In this document: one piece after another, positions 1 through 14,132 of the stretch
Layout: each line of letters starts with the position of its first letter
Position numbering within the stretch: the first letter of the stretch is position 1
Position numbers and translations under genes: made by a program
Source of the DNA: Desmodus rotundus
Lineage: Eukaryota; Chordata; Mammalia; Chiroptera; Phyllostomidae
DNA: 64,000 bases
Direction: 5' to 3'
Assembly (NCBI RefSeq): GCF_022682495.2
Contig: NC_071391.1
Coordinates: 15,351,680-15,415,679 of the forward strand
The notes under the pieces: generated by a model
Database searches by the model: none
Told to the model about the DNA's origin: nothing
What the model saw: the letters and a program-made list of their open reading frames with translations, nothing else

Positions 1-1400
1 GGCAAACGCCTAGCAGGGAGCTCACCGGGTCACGAGGTCAGCGTATGTTGGTGCTACGGCACTGCCACGCCGTCCTGCAAGTGACGTGCGAGCGTTCCGG
101 GGCCTGCAGGCCCTCTCCATCACTTGGTGTCCTCAGGTTTTTCACTGCCTTTGCAGGAGGTACGTAGTGGCGTCTCACCGGGCTTTTCGACTGCGTTTCC
201 TCGGTGGAGAATATGCTGAGCTTGTTTTCACGTTCACTGGCCCTCTGTGTATCTTCTTGGGCGAAATGTCTGTTCACATATTTTGCCTGCTGTTCTTTTT
301 TTTTTGACATTTCTGTTAACTGAACGCCACACCTTACTCAGATTTTACTAGTTCCTCCCTAAGGTCCTTTTACTGTTCCAGGACCCCATCGAGGACAGCA
401 CATTGCATCTAGTCCTCATGTCTCCGTAGCCTCCTGTGGTCTGTAACCAGTTCTCGGACTTCCCTTATTTTGAGAAGCATTTTTAGGGCTTGGGTTGGAG
501 TGTGCTGGAGCGCCTGCGTCACCTTGTGGGTGGCTGGCCCAGTCACCTGCGCTTCCGCACCCCACTGCCCTCTGCACTGCGGCAGCGCCGTGGGGCAGGG
601 GCCTGTCCCCACTGGTGCACACAGAACAGTCCCTGCGTGCCGCCCCTTCAGCCTTATTTATTGGGCCTGGAGCTAAACGAGGGACATCAAGCTGAGCTCT
701 GGACAGAGCCCAATGGCAGATGAGGTGGGCCAGGACGTGATCAATGGCTAACCTTTGACCCCCGCCCCCACCCCCACACGACTGTTTGGACAGCAGTGGG
801 TTTAGTCAGTGCCCTTTGAATAGCATGAAAGGGCCTCGCGCTGGCCTGTTTTGTTTAAGGAGATTACACCGGCGCTGTGCACTCTGCCACAGGGGGTGTG
901 GCCAGCTCGCCTGAGAACAGAGCGAGCGGCATGTCCCCCACAAAGCAGATGTTTGGAGGAAAATAGATGTAATCAAGACCACGGGGGATAAAATTACTCA
1001 GGCTCCTCAGACCCCCACTCCATATGCAGGGGTCCTGGGCACAGCTACACACACCCACCACCCACATCCCTACCCACCCATGAATATTTGCAGGATAATG
1101 CTCACGTACACAGATACCCACGTGCAGCAGCACACACCCGCAGGCACACGCATGTCACTTGACCACGCAAGCATGTGTGCTCTGCAGGCAGCTTACACGT
1201 ATGTTCCCACACCCATCCCCAGTTGCTGGCCGAGCCACAGGCCCAGGGGTGCACTCCAGGCACAGAAGGACCCACGCAGGCATCCAGCACCCCCTCCCCA
1301 AATGGCTTCAGAACTTTGTTCTCTTTAAACTCAGGTATAAAAAAAAATTCTCTTTAAATCATAGTCATAAAGAAAAACCACAGTCACCTTTGGAAATCTC

Positions 1401-1611
1401 CTGGCTGGTGTGGCCCAGTGGACTGAGTGCCGGCCTGCGAACCAAAAGGAAGCTAGTTTGATTCCCAGTCAGGGCACAGGCCTGGGTTGTGGGCCAGGTC
1501 CCTCGTTAGGGGCGCACAATTTCTTGCACGCTGATGTTTCTCTCCTCCTTTCTCCCTCCCTTCCCTTCTCTCTAAAAGTAAATAAATAAAATCTTAAAAA
1601 AAAAAAAAAAA
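1401..1611 (+). mobile_element. VES-type bat SINE
   Basis: A tRNA-derived SINE in plus orientation. The head reads CTGGCTGGTGTGGCCCAGTG and is followed by a decayed B box (GTTTGATTCCC). The body carries the characteristic GGGTTGTGGGCCAGGTCCC, a pyrimidine-rich block and an (AAATA)n AATAAAATCTT A-rich tail of about 15 A. A clear target-site duplication was not found. This family is the main reason for calling the host a bat. Confidence 0.9.
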
Positions 1612-2589
1612 GTTGGACTAGATTAGAGTGACGCCTTTGGGTTGCACCAGACAAATGGCTGGAGGTGAGGGACGAAGAGGGGTTTTCTCCTTCTTGAAAT
1701 CCGACAGCCAGGACGGCCCAGCGGCTCCCAGAGGAGGTGCAGGCCTCCTCCCTGAGGGAGTTTGGGCTGAGGCCAGAGGGCCTTCTGTGGCTGCCGATGA
1801 AGAGACAAACCTCGCACTGAATGCTTCCCGCTTCCTCAGAAGCGGCCAATGGGAATGACGTTGCCCTTGGATTGTGGGAAGGGCACACGGTGCCACCGCG
1901 GCCACCGTGGCCGGTGCCCCTTCCATGGGGCAGGCAGTGCCCACTCTTGACGTTTTGTGCACATTATTGGATTCCTGCGGGTACTCTGAGTTTTATTTCC
2001 ACATCAACACATTCCATTGGGAAGGCACAGACCAGGATTACTTTGTCATGGGCCACACAGCCGGGGACAAGCCCCCCATGGGAAGGGTGTCAGCACAGTG
2101 CCAGTCCCGAGTCCTTATGGGACCTGCCTCGGGAGGGCACGGGAGGGGCCGGACCTGCAGACTGGTGGCCTGGACCCGGGTAGGGCTTGTTGCTCCTCAG
2201 TCTCATGCCAGTGCTGGGTGCCAGTGTCTTGAAGAAAGCTGGCCCTGGCCAGCTGAGGGTCTCCCAGTGGCCTTTTCAGCACACCGGGGTGGCAGCATGG
2301 TGGGTGTGGAGCTGGTCCCTGGGAGATGCTGCACGGGGCTTCCCGGACATTGGCATTCCCAATCCCCTCCTCGAAGTGCATCTGTGCTTCTCCTGCACTC
2401 GGCCTTCCCTGCCTCCCTCGGGCTCCCTGCGTGGAGACACCCCTCATTGTCTGTTTTCTTCTCCCCTCTCCCCCTCAGCGGGCGCTCTCACCTCCTCCTC
2501 CTGCTCCCGCTGCCAGCCTCTGAAGGAGGCTTTCGTCATCGCGTGCCTCTTTTTTCATGCATCCTACTCACCATTCTCCTCGTCTTCTG

Positions 2590-2840
2590 GGGTGAATCGA
2601 TTCATTCATTCAGCCAACATTTTCTGCACGTCTGCTTTAGAGCACAGGCACACAGTAGGTGCACGAAGACAGCTGGACAGAGTGAGAGCTCAGTCATGTC
2701 TGTTAAAAGTTGTCCCTTTATTCTTCAGCAACTTCTTACTGCAGGTTTGCTACCCGCCCCGTCCTGAGCTAAGCCCTGGGCGGAGAAGGGACAAACAGCA
2801 CGCGGTCCCAACCCTCGGGAAACTGACGTTCTACAGAAGG
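2590..2840 (-). mobile_element. L2 LINE 3'-end relic
   Basis: TTCATTCATTCA followed by a degraded 'AACATTTTCTGCACG ... CACAGTAGGTGC' pattern is the reverse complement of an L2 3' end. A second block (about 2735-2840, with 'CTGAGCTAAGCCCTGGG') resembles the adjoining L2 region. Divergence is high and the boundaries are approximate. Confidence 0.5.
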
Positions 2841-5454
2841 GGCTGGACATTCCAGGGCTTGATTATACAGTAGTCAGAAACACAGGCAGTAATTAGAGAG
2901 GCCGAACAGAGGACAAAGGGACCTGTATGGCTGTCACAGTCTGGGAAGGCTTCCTGGAGGAGCTGGTGCTTGGCTGGATCTTGGAGGTTAGCTGGAAAGA
3001 AAGGGCATTCTGGGCAGGTGGGGGGAGGTAGGGCTTTCCCTTGCTCAGTGGTGATGCAGCCAGAGTCACAGCACCTCTGTTTACAGGGGACGTCTTGTTG
3101 AGAAGGGCACCGGAGAGCAAGCTGGACCCCGACAGCACCGGGGTCTCGGGATGCTGATTCTCACCCAGCCTCTCCAAAGCATGTAGTCAGAGAACAAAGT
3201 GCGGGCTTCACCCAGACCCAGCGCCATCCCTAGCATCCACCTGTCTCAAACAGGCTGGATAAATGCAGGGCCACCTGAGGAACAGCAGTGGGAACTAATA
3301 CTATTGAGTTAGGAGCTGGAAGACTCAGGTGGGACAGCTAGCTCTAAATGTCCCCAGGGCTGTCTCAGGGAAAGGCCCGGGGGTTTGGAGCCAAGACCAA
3401 TGAGCCAGACCTATAGGAGATGAACGGGGGCTGGACCTAAGGACAAGTGGTCCAGCTGTCCTGGGGGCAGTGAGCTCTCTGTCACCAAAGCCAGGATGAT
3501 GGCACTTGGCGGAGAGGTGGGGGAGTAGGGGTGGCAGGAGGTTGAAATAGAATCCCCCGAGTCTGGTGTCTTTGGACTGAGGACCTGAGAGGGCCTTGGC
3601 TTGTCGTTCTGACCAGCTGGGTAGCCCCAGAGCCATGGGGAACTTTCCTCTTCTGTCTAAACTAGGGATCCAGCCTCAGGATTTAAAGCAAGGTGACCAA
3701 CGATCAAGACTGAGATTAGGAGGCTCTTCTTCCTCTTTGGGGACCAGCAGCATCAGTTTGCCAGAATGCCCCCGCTCTCAGCCTTCCTAGATAGTGGGCG
3801 TTTGCCTGGACACAGACATGCCCCCGTCGTCCCCTCTCCCCCATCCGGATTCTGAGGGGACGGCCCACTAGTCCTGTCGGAGGGGCACTCCGCCCACTTG
3901 AGGTGTGACACCCCACTGCAGAGGGGACACGCCTGCTCCTATTCGCAGACCAGACTCTTACGTGAAATGAGTCATCTGAAGTCATGGGCAGACAGACGGT
4001 GCTGGAGCCGGGACCGAGGGCAGAACTCCTAACTCTTGGTCTGGTGGTCTCTGCACACACACTGTGCTGTCCCCTCATCTCTCCCCCACCCCCTCGGTCT
4101 CGGTGGTAGCTGGAGGTGGGGAAACTGAGTTCTGACTTCTCTCCACGGGAGACTGGACATCCCACCGCCTCCCCAGAACCAGCTCGTCCTCATCCTCAGG
4201 ACTTGGTCCTTTGGCCCCAAGGATGACACGGCGAGACTCCTTGAGTCTGTGAGGTCCTGGGTTCCTCTGTCCCCATGGCTCTCCTTGGGGAAAGAACCCA
4301 GGAACTGTGAGGCCAACATCTCTTGCCAGTTAGCTCATATCCTGCGCTCTCTCTGGCCTCAATTCCCCACTCCCCCACCCCCAGTTAAAACCAGGACTTC
4401 GGGCTGGTCCCTGCCAACCCTCAGTTTCTATAACCTGGATCTCCCTCCACTCAACCCAGCCCCTACGGCTGTGCAGAGGGGTCCGACCCCAGGCTGGACG
4501 CCAGAGGATGCTACCAGGGCCCTTCAGGGCATGGGATGGGGCCTGGGGAGCAGGGCTCGGGCAGCAGGGGAACGGGCAGTGTCCTCCCAGCCTGGCCTCC
4601 GGGAAGTTGCATAACAGAAATGTTTATTTTTGGTGAGGCTGAATGGGGTTTCTTCTCTTTAAAAAAGCCCCCAAACATAAAACTTACTTGTTTGCCAGGA
4701 AGATAAACATCTTTGCTGAAAGCTCTTGGCCCAGCAGCCGGCTGCAGTTTGCGTGATGCTGTCACTGGAGGCCTGGCAGCCTGTGTGTGCCTGGGCGCCC
4801 GTGGGTGTCATGCGGGGTCCCCGCAGGCTGGCCGACCACCCCGGTGGTGGCAGCACTGGTGGTGATGCCCAGAGATGTCCTCCTGAAGTTGCTTCCAGGC
4901 TCGTGTCCTCCCACCAGCCTTTCTTCAGGGCTTTGGAGAGGGCGGGGAGAATGACAGAAGCAAAATGCCCCACACAGCCTCCCCAGTGTGAAGAGGGCCC
5001 CCAGTGTCCACAGAAAGCCAGGGCTGAGGGTGAACCCGAAGCCTCTGTCCCCAGAACCTGGGCGGAGCCAGGACACCTGGGCTGGAGCCATTGCCCTGAC
5101 ACATCATGGCCACCTCTTGGGCCTGTTCCCAGAAGAGGAAACTGAGGGTCAGAGTGACCCTCATGCTTGTGATGATCAGTCTGTGCCTGTGAAGGGTCTT
5201 GTCAAATGCTCCTCACATGTGCCTCATTAATCTTTTACGTCATCTGACTCCACGAGAGTCATCGACAAAGGAATGTGGCTCAGAGGGGGCTCATGCCCGT
5301 CACCGAACTCCAGGCCCAGGCGCTTCCCACAGTGCCGCCCGTGCTCCTGTGCTCGGGCGCTCCAGGGGGCCTGCCCACGCGGGGGCCTTCTCCACGGTCA
5401 GTCCTCTGCTCCTCGCAAGTCCAGACCGGACACCAGTGGAAACTTAACACAGCT

Positions 5455-5640
5455 GCTACTGTGCCGAGTGCTTTGCATGTTGGCCTCTTTAATCCTACAG
5501 CTCCCCTGCGAGGGTACCTACCCTCCAGGCATCTTCATCCCCATTTTATAGAGGAGGAAACTGAGGCGCAAAGAGGTTAAGTGACCTGTCCAAAGCACAC
5601 AGCTGGAGAGCCTGGCTCCAGAGCCTGAACTTCAACCTCT
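5455..5640 (-). mobile_element. MIR SINE relic
   Basis: The plus strand shows the reverse complement of MIR: 'GTGCCGAGTGCTTTGCATG', then 'CCCCATTTTATAGAGGAGG', AAACTGAGG, AGAGGTTAAGTGACCTG and CACACAGCTGGAGAG. It is an ancient, well-preserved copy in ALX4 intron 1. Confidence 0.8.
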
Positions 5641-6224
5641 GAGGCCGTTGTGTCTGCCCAGGGTGCTAACTGAGCTATTGGGGCGTGGGCAAGCTTCTCC
5701 CCACCCCACCCTCCCACCTTGGCCTCTGCTTCCTTATGCTTGACCTGCGTGGGTTGACTGGTCCGTTCCAGCCCTGAGCTTCTAAGAATCAGTGGGCGGC
5801 GGGGGCCCCATTCTGTCAGCTCTGGGCCTGGAGCTTTGCGTGAATCTACCAGAGCCCACAGGGAGGGGGCAGGACACTGCTTGGCCAATAGGTGAGACCA
5901 GTGTGGAGGGCAATGGGATAGGACTTTCGGAGAAGAATTTCCACAACTCCTGCTGAACCCCCAAAAGGACCAGGCCAACAAAGGAGGGGTATTCCTGTCT
6001 GCCTAAACGCCGGCCTCTCTGTCTCACCCCAAGCCCAGCTGGGTCAGAAATAACTGCTGAATGAGTCATCCATTCCACCCTGGGGAGTCCAAGGCACTGA
6101 GTCAGTGTTCTTGCTGCCCAAAGGAGAAGTTCTGGCAAAGGGGACCCTTCTAAAAGGAGGATACTGGAGTCAGTAGGGTGGGAATTAAAGGTCATGGAGG
6201 TCATATTCGCTGACCCAAAGTCAC

Positions 6225-6842
<618 letters not shown>

Positions 6843-7255
6843 TGAGACTGCTGAGTGTTCCTCAACCATTCTCTTCACCCGGAGTCCAAGGACAGGCCCA
6901 GAGGCTGCCAGCCTGCCCTTTGGGCCCCCACTCCAACTCTTCTTTTATCCACCTTAATATTGGGCTTCTCACTCTGGGTGGAGCAGGAGTGAAAGAGGCA
7001 GGGCTCTTTGGAGGGGCAGGAAGCCTGTTAGCTGTATTTCTGGGCTCTATGTGGTGTCTTATGAAGGAGTGACTGGTCTCTCCTCTGGAAGGCCTCTTAG
7101 AAAGGAAATAGGATAAACTTAAAGACGTCCACAGCAGCCCAATAGGCAGAGACAGAGAACAATCAGCTCCTCCTTCTGCCTAGGATGGCCGCCTACTCTT
7201 CCATCTTTCAGGTCTCAATTCGATAACTGCCTTTAAGAAGTATTCCTGACCACCA

Positions 7256-7515
7256 TGGCGAATGCAGTATCCCCTACCACCACCCGATTACCCAGCACCA
7301 CACAACCCAACAAAACCCCGCACAGCTCCATCCAAGTACGATCCACCTCAACCCAGCGCAACTCAGTACAACACAACCAAACCCAACCCACATTAGCACA
7401 GCCCAGCAAACTCCAACACAGCTCAGTCCACTACAGCTCAACCCAACCCAGCCCGGTACAACTCCTCCCTAACCGACTCAACACAACATAACAACGCAAC
7501 ACAACGCAGCCAAAC
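7256..7515 (+). repeat. degenerate C/A-rich tandem tract
   Basis: About 260 bp are built almost entirely of C and A, with only scattered G and T. They form irregular 5- and 10-base words such as ACAACCCAAC, CAGCTCA and ACACAACAC. It looks like a decayed minisatellite expanded from a short seed. One strand is nearly G-free. It lies in ALX4 intron 2, about 480 bp after exon 2. Confidence 0.8.
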
Positions 7516-8020
7516 CTGGTTACCAGCTACCACCTTTTATCTTCTTTGTAGAATTTATGACTGGCTTAAATTATTTTATCTGTCTCTTCCCACTGGAATG
7601 TGAGTCCTTGAAGGCAGGAACCGTCTGATTGTTCGTCACAGTATTTCTACCAATTAGAGAAGCCCAAAAGCAGAGCAACAAACACAAAAAATAAGTATTT
7701 GTGGACCAGTTGACGTCTTTTGTCCAAACAGAGTGTCCCTACCTCCCTGCATGAAATTACACAAAGAAGAACCAGACAGGAAGCCAAGATCTCTGAGAAC
7801 CCCCCAAACAGGTGACAGAATCACCCGTGCACTAAAGCTCAGGCTCCAGCTACGCACAAAATCAATACCATCTCAGCCTGCTTTTCCGCCCCACAGCGTG
7901 TTAGAAGTAGCAAGTAAGGTGTTGTCAGGTAGCAGTTCCCCACTCCGGTGTACTAGGGAAATCCACAGCTGGAGGAAAAGGGGACTTGTTTTTTTGTTGT
8001 GGTTGCTGTTGTTTTTAAAG

Positions 8021-8039
8021 CAGCTCAGCTCAGCTCAGC
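8021..8039 (+). repeat. (CAGCT)n microsatellite
   Basis: Nearly four copies of CAGCT in a row within ALX4 intron 2. Each junction also creates AGCTCAGC words. Short and probably neutral. Confidence 0.8.
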
Positions 8040-10419
8040 GGGACTTTCAGCCCTTCCTTACTCAGCAGACCCCAAGGGCAGAGTTTTTCTATGGCAGCAA
8101 TAAAAGGTTCACCAGTCTCCACCGCGTCCTGTTTAATAAGAAGCTGCATTTGCAACATAGGCCAGAGTCATTTTTACCTACAACGGCTCATGCGAAAAAG
8201 GACTGGCCACTGTCAGTAAACACGTGGCCATCCAGAAGTGGCCCTGCACCGAGGTGGCTCTGAAGAGTGGGGTTGTTCATGCACACGCTCCCAAGGGCAG
8301 GCTGGCTGCTGTTTTTCGCTCCAGCACCCAGTGAACGTTCGGGGTGGGAAGGCAGGGCAGCTGAGGCTTCCCTGGGGTCCCAAGAGCCCTCTCACACCTA
8401 CTCTCTCATTTGCATCGGGTTAACCAGCCACGTGGCCTTCTGTGCTCAGACTCTGGACAGGACCCCCAGAATCCGGCCTCAGCTCAGCCAATGGATTTGG
8501 GAGGAGGGGGAGGAGGGGGCGGCTAGTCGTGGGACATTGCCGTAGGTGTGGGATAAACCGGTTCATTCTCTGTGCGGTACGTGTGCGCATGTGTGTGTGT
8601 TCCTAACGAGTGGATGGGAGTGCCCAGGGTGGCCCTCCCAGGACCAAACCTGGAACGGCACTGGGGCACACCTAGCGTTTTGCAGTCACCCGCTTCAGCT
8701 AAAATAGAGTGTTCTTTTGCACACACACCTTTATGCCTGCCTCCAAAAAGCCGAGGCAGCTTATAATTAAAGATTTCTTATTTTCATCTAAGAACAAGAA
8801 CAATTTCATAAAATGAGAAGGTAATTCTGTCAAGAATCTAGGCTAAGGATCAGAATTGCCACTGAGCACAAATTTTACCTCGGAGCTTCCCGGCAGCCAA
8901 GGCAGAAAGGGAAGTCCTAATGTGTTGCATATTCTATCATCTAAGGGGATAGTCATAGAATCATAGTGTATTAGTGCTGGCAAGGACCCCCTGGTCCTCT
9001 CCCTTGGTAACAAGAGGAAGCCCAGAGCAGGGAAGGGACTTCCTGGGATCAGAGACTCGGGCATGTGACTCGGCGACAGTGCTGAGACTGAGATCTGAGT
9101 CTCCCAAGTTCCATCCTAGGGCTTCTTTTAAGTTAGTTTGCTGTACGGGGACATGTGCCAGGTCATTCCAAGACTCCTTGTAAAAAGGCAGTAGGGTGGG
9201 TGGCTTATTTGTGTGCTCAGGCCTCTGGGTTGAGCCTGAGCCCTGTCGTGCCCTAGGGGTGGAGGGAGTGGAGAGGCAGCCCTCTGCCTGCCTCTGCTGG
9301 GTTTGTCTGGGGCCCACAACCACCTGGTGTGAAGCAGGGGCCTGGTGCAGAGTGGCAGTGGGGACAGGAAGGAGGCACTGGGGGCCTCAAGATGGGCCTT
9401 TCCTAGGAAGAAGCCTGGGTTTGGCCCTGCGCTAGGGGGCTGCAGGGGCCTCTCTTTGCTGTCTGGGATTCCAGTCTCCGCAGCTGGTGTCTGAAGACAA
9501 TAAGACAGCGGCTTTCCCCGCCCTGGGCCACCCTGCCCTGGCCCCAGATGGGCTGCGGTTAGCAAGACCTCTGCCAAGACCTCTGCCAAGACGGTTGGTT
9601 CCTTGGGGAGAGGCCCATGCTGGGGTGGGCCTGGGAATGGGATAGGCCTGGGGTGAGACACCCAGCAGGGAAGGCCAGGACCTCGAGGCTTGCTCTTCTC
9701 CTTGGGGCGGTACAGTGGCGACAGGCCTGGGACACAGAGCATCCGGGCGGGGGGAGCACCAGGCTCCAAGGGGCAGAAACAGAGGGACACTCAGAGCCTC
9801 AGGCCCCAGGAATGTCAGCATGGGGGTGCTCATGAGGGTACGCCTGCCCCCGGTCTGGGCAGCAAAGCTCCAGCCTTGGGCACCATGTAAGGCCCAGGGA
9901 GGAAAGGTCTGCCCCCGTCAGCCTGCTCCCCCACAGCCCGGCCACCTTTCCCAGTCTCCATCCTTTGCCCTCAGATGAAGGCCTCAGGCTGACCCCAGTC
10001 CACTCCCTTCCCAGAGACGGCTCTCTCTGCTGCCTCTCCCTTGCCTGCCCATCGATCTTCCTCGAGAACCAGGTCTCCCCTCTCCCAGCCTCCTCCTCCC
10101 CCACACTCAGCTCCAGCGCCCCCCCACCCCCCCACATTCCATCTCCCCCTCTCTGCTCTGCCCCTTATCCTGGCTCCTTTAGGGACACTGGCCTCTTCCC
10201 TCCTCACTCTGTGTCCCTCCCAGCCCATCCGGGCGCCTTCCCAGCACCTCTCCACCTCTACATTCCCACACGGGGACCTGTGGATCCACAGAGACTCAGG
10301 GAAACCCCTGCAGTGGCGGCAACTGAACTTCTTTTCGCCTTCTCCCCACCCCCAAAGAAAGGAAGAAGCCATATATCTTGCTGCCTCCAGTGGGCTTCTC
10401 CCCTCCCCCAACTCCCCCT

Positions 10420-10438
10420 CCCCCCCCCCCCCCCCCCC
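10420..10438 (+). repeat. poly(C) run of 19
   Basis: Nineteen consecutive C residues follow other C-rich blocks in a pyrimidine-rich stretch (about 10030-10440). The minus strand is therefore a G-tract able to form quadruplexes. The exact length is likely to vary between individuals and to be error-prone in assembly. Confidence 0.85.
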
Positions 10439-11869
10439 GAAAACCCTGGGAGGTGGAGGAAGGAGCGGAAAGACTGAGCTAAGCCTGCAGGAAATTAAAC
10501 ATGAAATGAAAACAAGCTCCTCTGATGCATTCTCTCCTCCTGCCCCCAGCTCCCCATTCCAGGCCACTGATAAAGGGGGATCCCATTTCAGCCATGCAGA
10601 GAGGAGACCTGATCCGCCCTTGGCTCCCAGCAGGCTCTGGGGCAGGGCTGAGACCCCAAGCCCGGGAGAGGGCCAGTCTCCAGGGAGGACACAGGAAGAA
10701 TGCTTCTCCTATACCCGAGTCAAGCAGGGGAAGTGGAAAAACCTTGATAGAAATGTCGGCACACGTGTGGGTGTGTGTACACACTTGTGCACACACGCAC
10801 TTGAGATTGGGGGGAAGTGAGGTGCAGCCCCACACTTCCTCCTCACCCCACCCTCCCACACTAACATAGATACATATACTCCATCTCTTTTGACGCCTCC
10901 CTCTAGCAAAAGACAGAAAGGGCAGGAGCTATAAATAAACAAGTGCGAAGTACTCTAGAAACTGTGGCAAAGTTTCCTATCTATCTCACCTGCTGCTCTC
11001 TGAGGCATCACCCGTGTGAGGAGGTCAATACAGATATCAGCCCATTTTCCAGATGCGGAAACGGAGGCTACTGGCAATGCAGGTGCTCCAGTAGGTACTC
11101 GGCTCCCGGGCCACACCGGCAGACTGTACAGGCCGGCCAGCCCCTGTGCTGCCCTGGGGCAGCCCATCTGCACCTCAGGCCTGTCCCACTCCCTCCTCCC
11201 AGGCATCCTTGGCCTCTCAGTGGAGAGCTATTTCTGGAGACAATTCCTCTCACGCCTAGTTTGCAGCCCTTATCAGGAGGGAAGGGAAGTGTTTTCACCT
11301 GCACCTGAGGAGAGCTGGCTTCCTCCGTGCCTAGGCCTAGTGAGAGCCTGACAACACTCCTTATAGCTCAGCAGCCGAGGTCCTTGTCGCTGCTGTGCAC
11401 TCCCCGAAGTTCTCAGAGCTCTGGTGTGCTAGGTGGGGTGTGGCCACTTGTCCCTGAGTCAGTTGGCAGGTGTACCTCAAGCTCATTCCCCAGGAAGCTC
11501 CCTCTGGGGAATGCCAAGGTCTGCCTTTGACTCAGCCCAGACCGTTCCTGGCCTGGAAGCTGATCTCTCTTCACCCCCTCTCCCATGGGATGACTCCAAG
11601 TCAGGGCAGGGGTTCCAGGCCCCAAGGTAACTCTTGCCCATGAGGCTTGAGAACACTCCCAGCCTGCCAGAAATGAATGCTCCAGCAAAGAAAATGGACC
11701 CCACTCGCCCACCCAAGATTCCAGCTCCTTCACGTGACTCAGAGACCACCCTCCCCATTAGGGCCTCCATCAAGCCAATGTTCCACCCACCCATGCTTTG
11801 TGACAGGTGGCCTCCCCTCCTTCTCTGCCACATCAGGTCGCTTTTCTGAGTGTGAGTTTGCAGCGTCTG

Positions 11870-12115
11870 CCTGGACCTACAGCACCCAGGGCAAACCCCT
11901 CCGCTTGGCATGTGAGGCCCTCCACCATCCGACTTCGGCTTCTTCTGTGCCTCTCTCCCACCACTCGCCACCACTGGGCAGGTGTTCTAGACTCAGGCCT
12001 GGACGTTGCTCCCTCCAGCCAATACACGAGGCCCAGCTCCCGTCCCTCCCCTCCAGGAAGCCGTCCCTGACTGCCTCCCTTTCCCCCTGAGCCCCTATTA
12101 TCCACTCAACATTTA
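11870..12115 (+). mobile_element. L2 LINE relic
   Basis: The words 'GAGGCCCTCCACCATC', 'CTCCCGTCCCTCCCC' and 'CCAGGAAGCCGTCCCTGACT' correspond in order to the L2 3' region (the 'aggaagccttccctga' block is diagnostic). Divergence is high and both ends are uncertain. Confidence 0.5.
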
Positions 12116-12627
12116 ACACGAGGGTTTCTGAAACAGGAGACTGTTTCCAACCAGCCACTGCAAAGAGGGTACAGGAGGGCGGGCAGTCTGGGCTGCTGGG
12201 CCCCAGGGAGCCGCAGGCCTTTCGGAAAACTGTATGTGGTGGTCTCGCAGGACAATTTTCCGGAGGAGCACTCACAGCTTTTATCACACTCTGCATAGGA
12301 GGCTGTGGCCCACAGCAGATTAGGCCACACCATGCTGGGTTTGGTGGGATGACTGCTGAGTGACCAGTGACATGTTTCATGGGTGCGCCACGTGCTAGCT
12401 CTAGATTCTGAAGCTTAGCAAAAATGAAGCTCCTGGCCAAGATCACACCCATGGTTAGTTGTGGGGTAAGCTGCCTCCCTGACTCTCAGTGCGGATCATT
12501 CTAGATTGTAAGCTCTTGGCGAAGCAGCACTTATCTGCAGCCCCCATGGCCTGCTGGGGCTCAGGGACCTCTTGTGCCGCCCAAGGGCAAGGCCTCTGAC
12601 CCCTGCGATGACTGCTTTATCCTGTAG

Positions 12628-14132
<1,505 letters not shown>

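Noticed and set aside
1401..1480. tRNA gene-like A and B boxes (also at 21155, 22944, 23935, 42508 and 58048)
   Set aside because: These are the tRNA-derived heads of VES SINEs with A-rich tails and target duplications, not tRNA genes.
1874..2767. Open frame of 297 codons on the plus strand
   Set aside because: It lies in ALX4 intron 1, is overlapped by long frames in other phases and strands (GC-rich DNA), overlaps an L2 relic, and resembles no known protein.
10041..10820. Open frame of 259 codons
   Set aside because: Low-complexity Pro/Ser-rich translation of a pyrimidine-rich intron tract. No splice or homology support.
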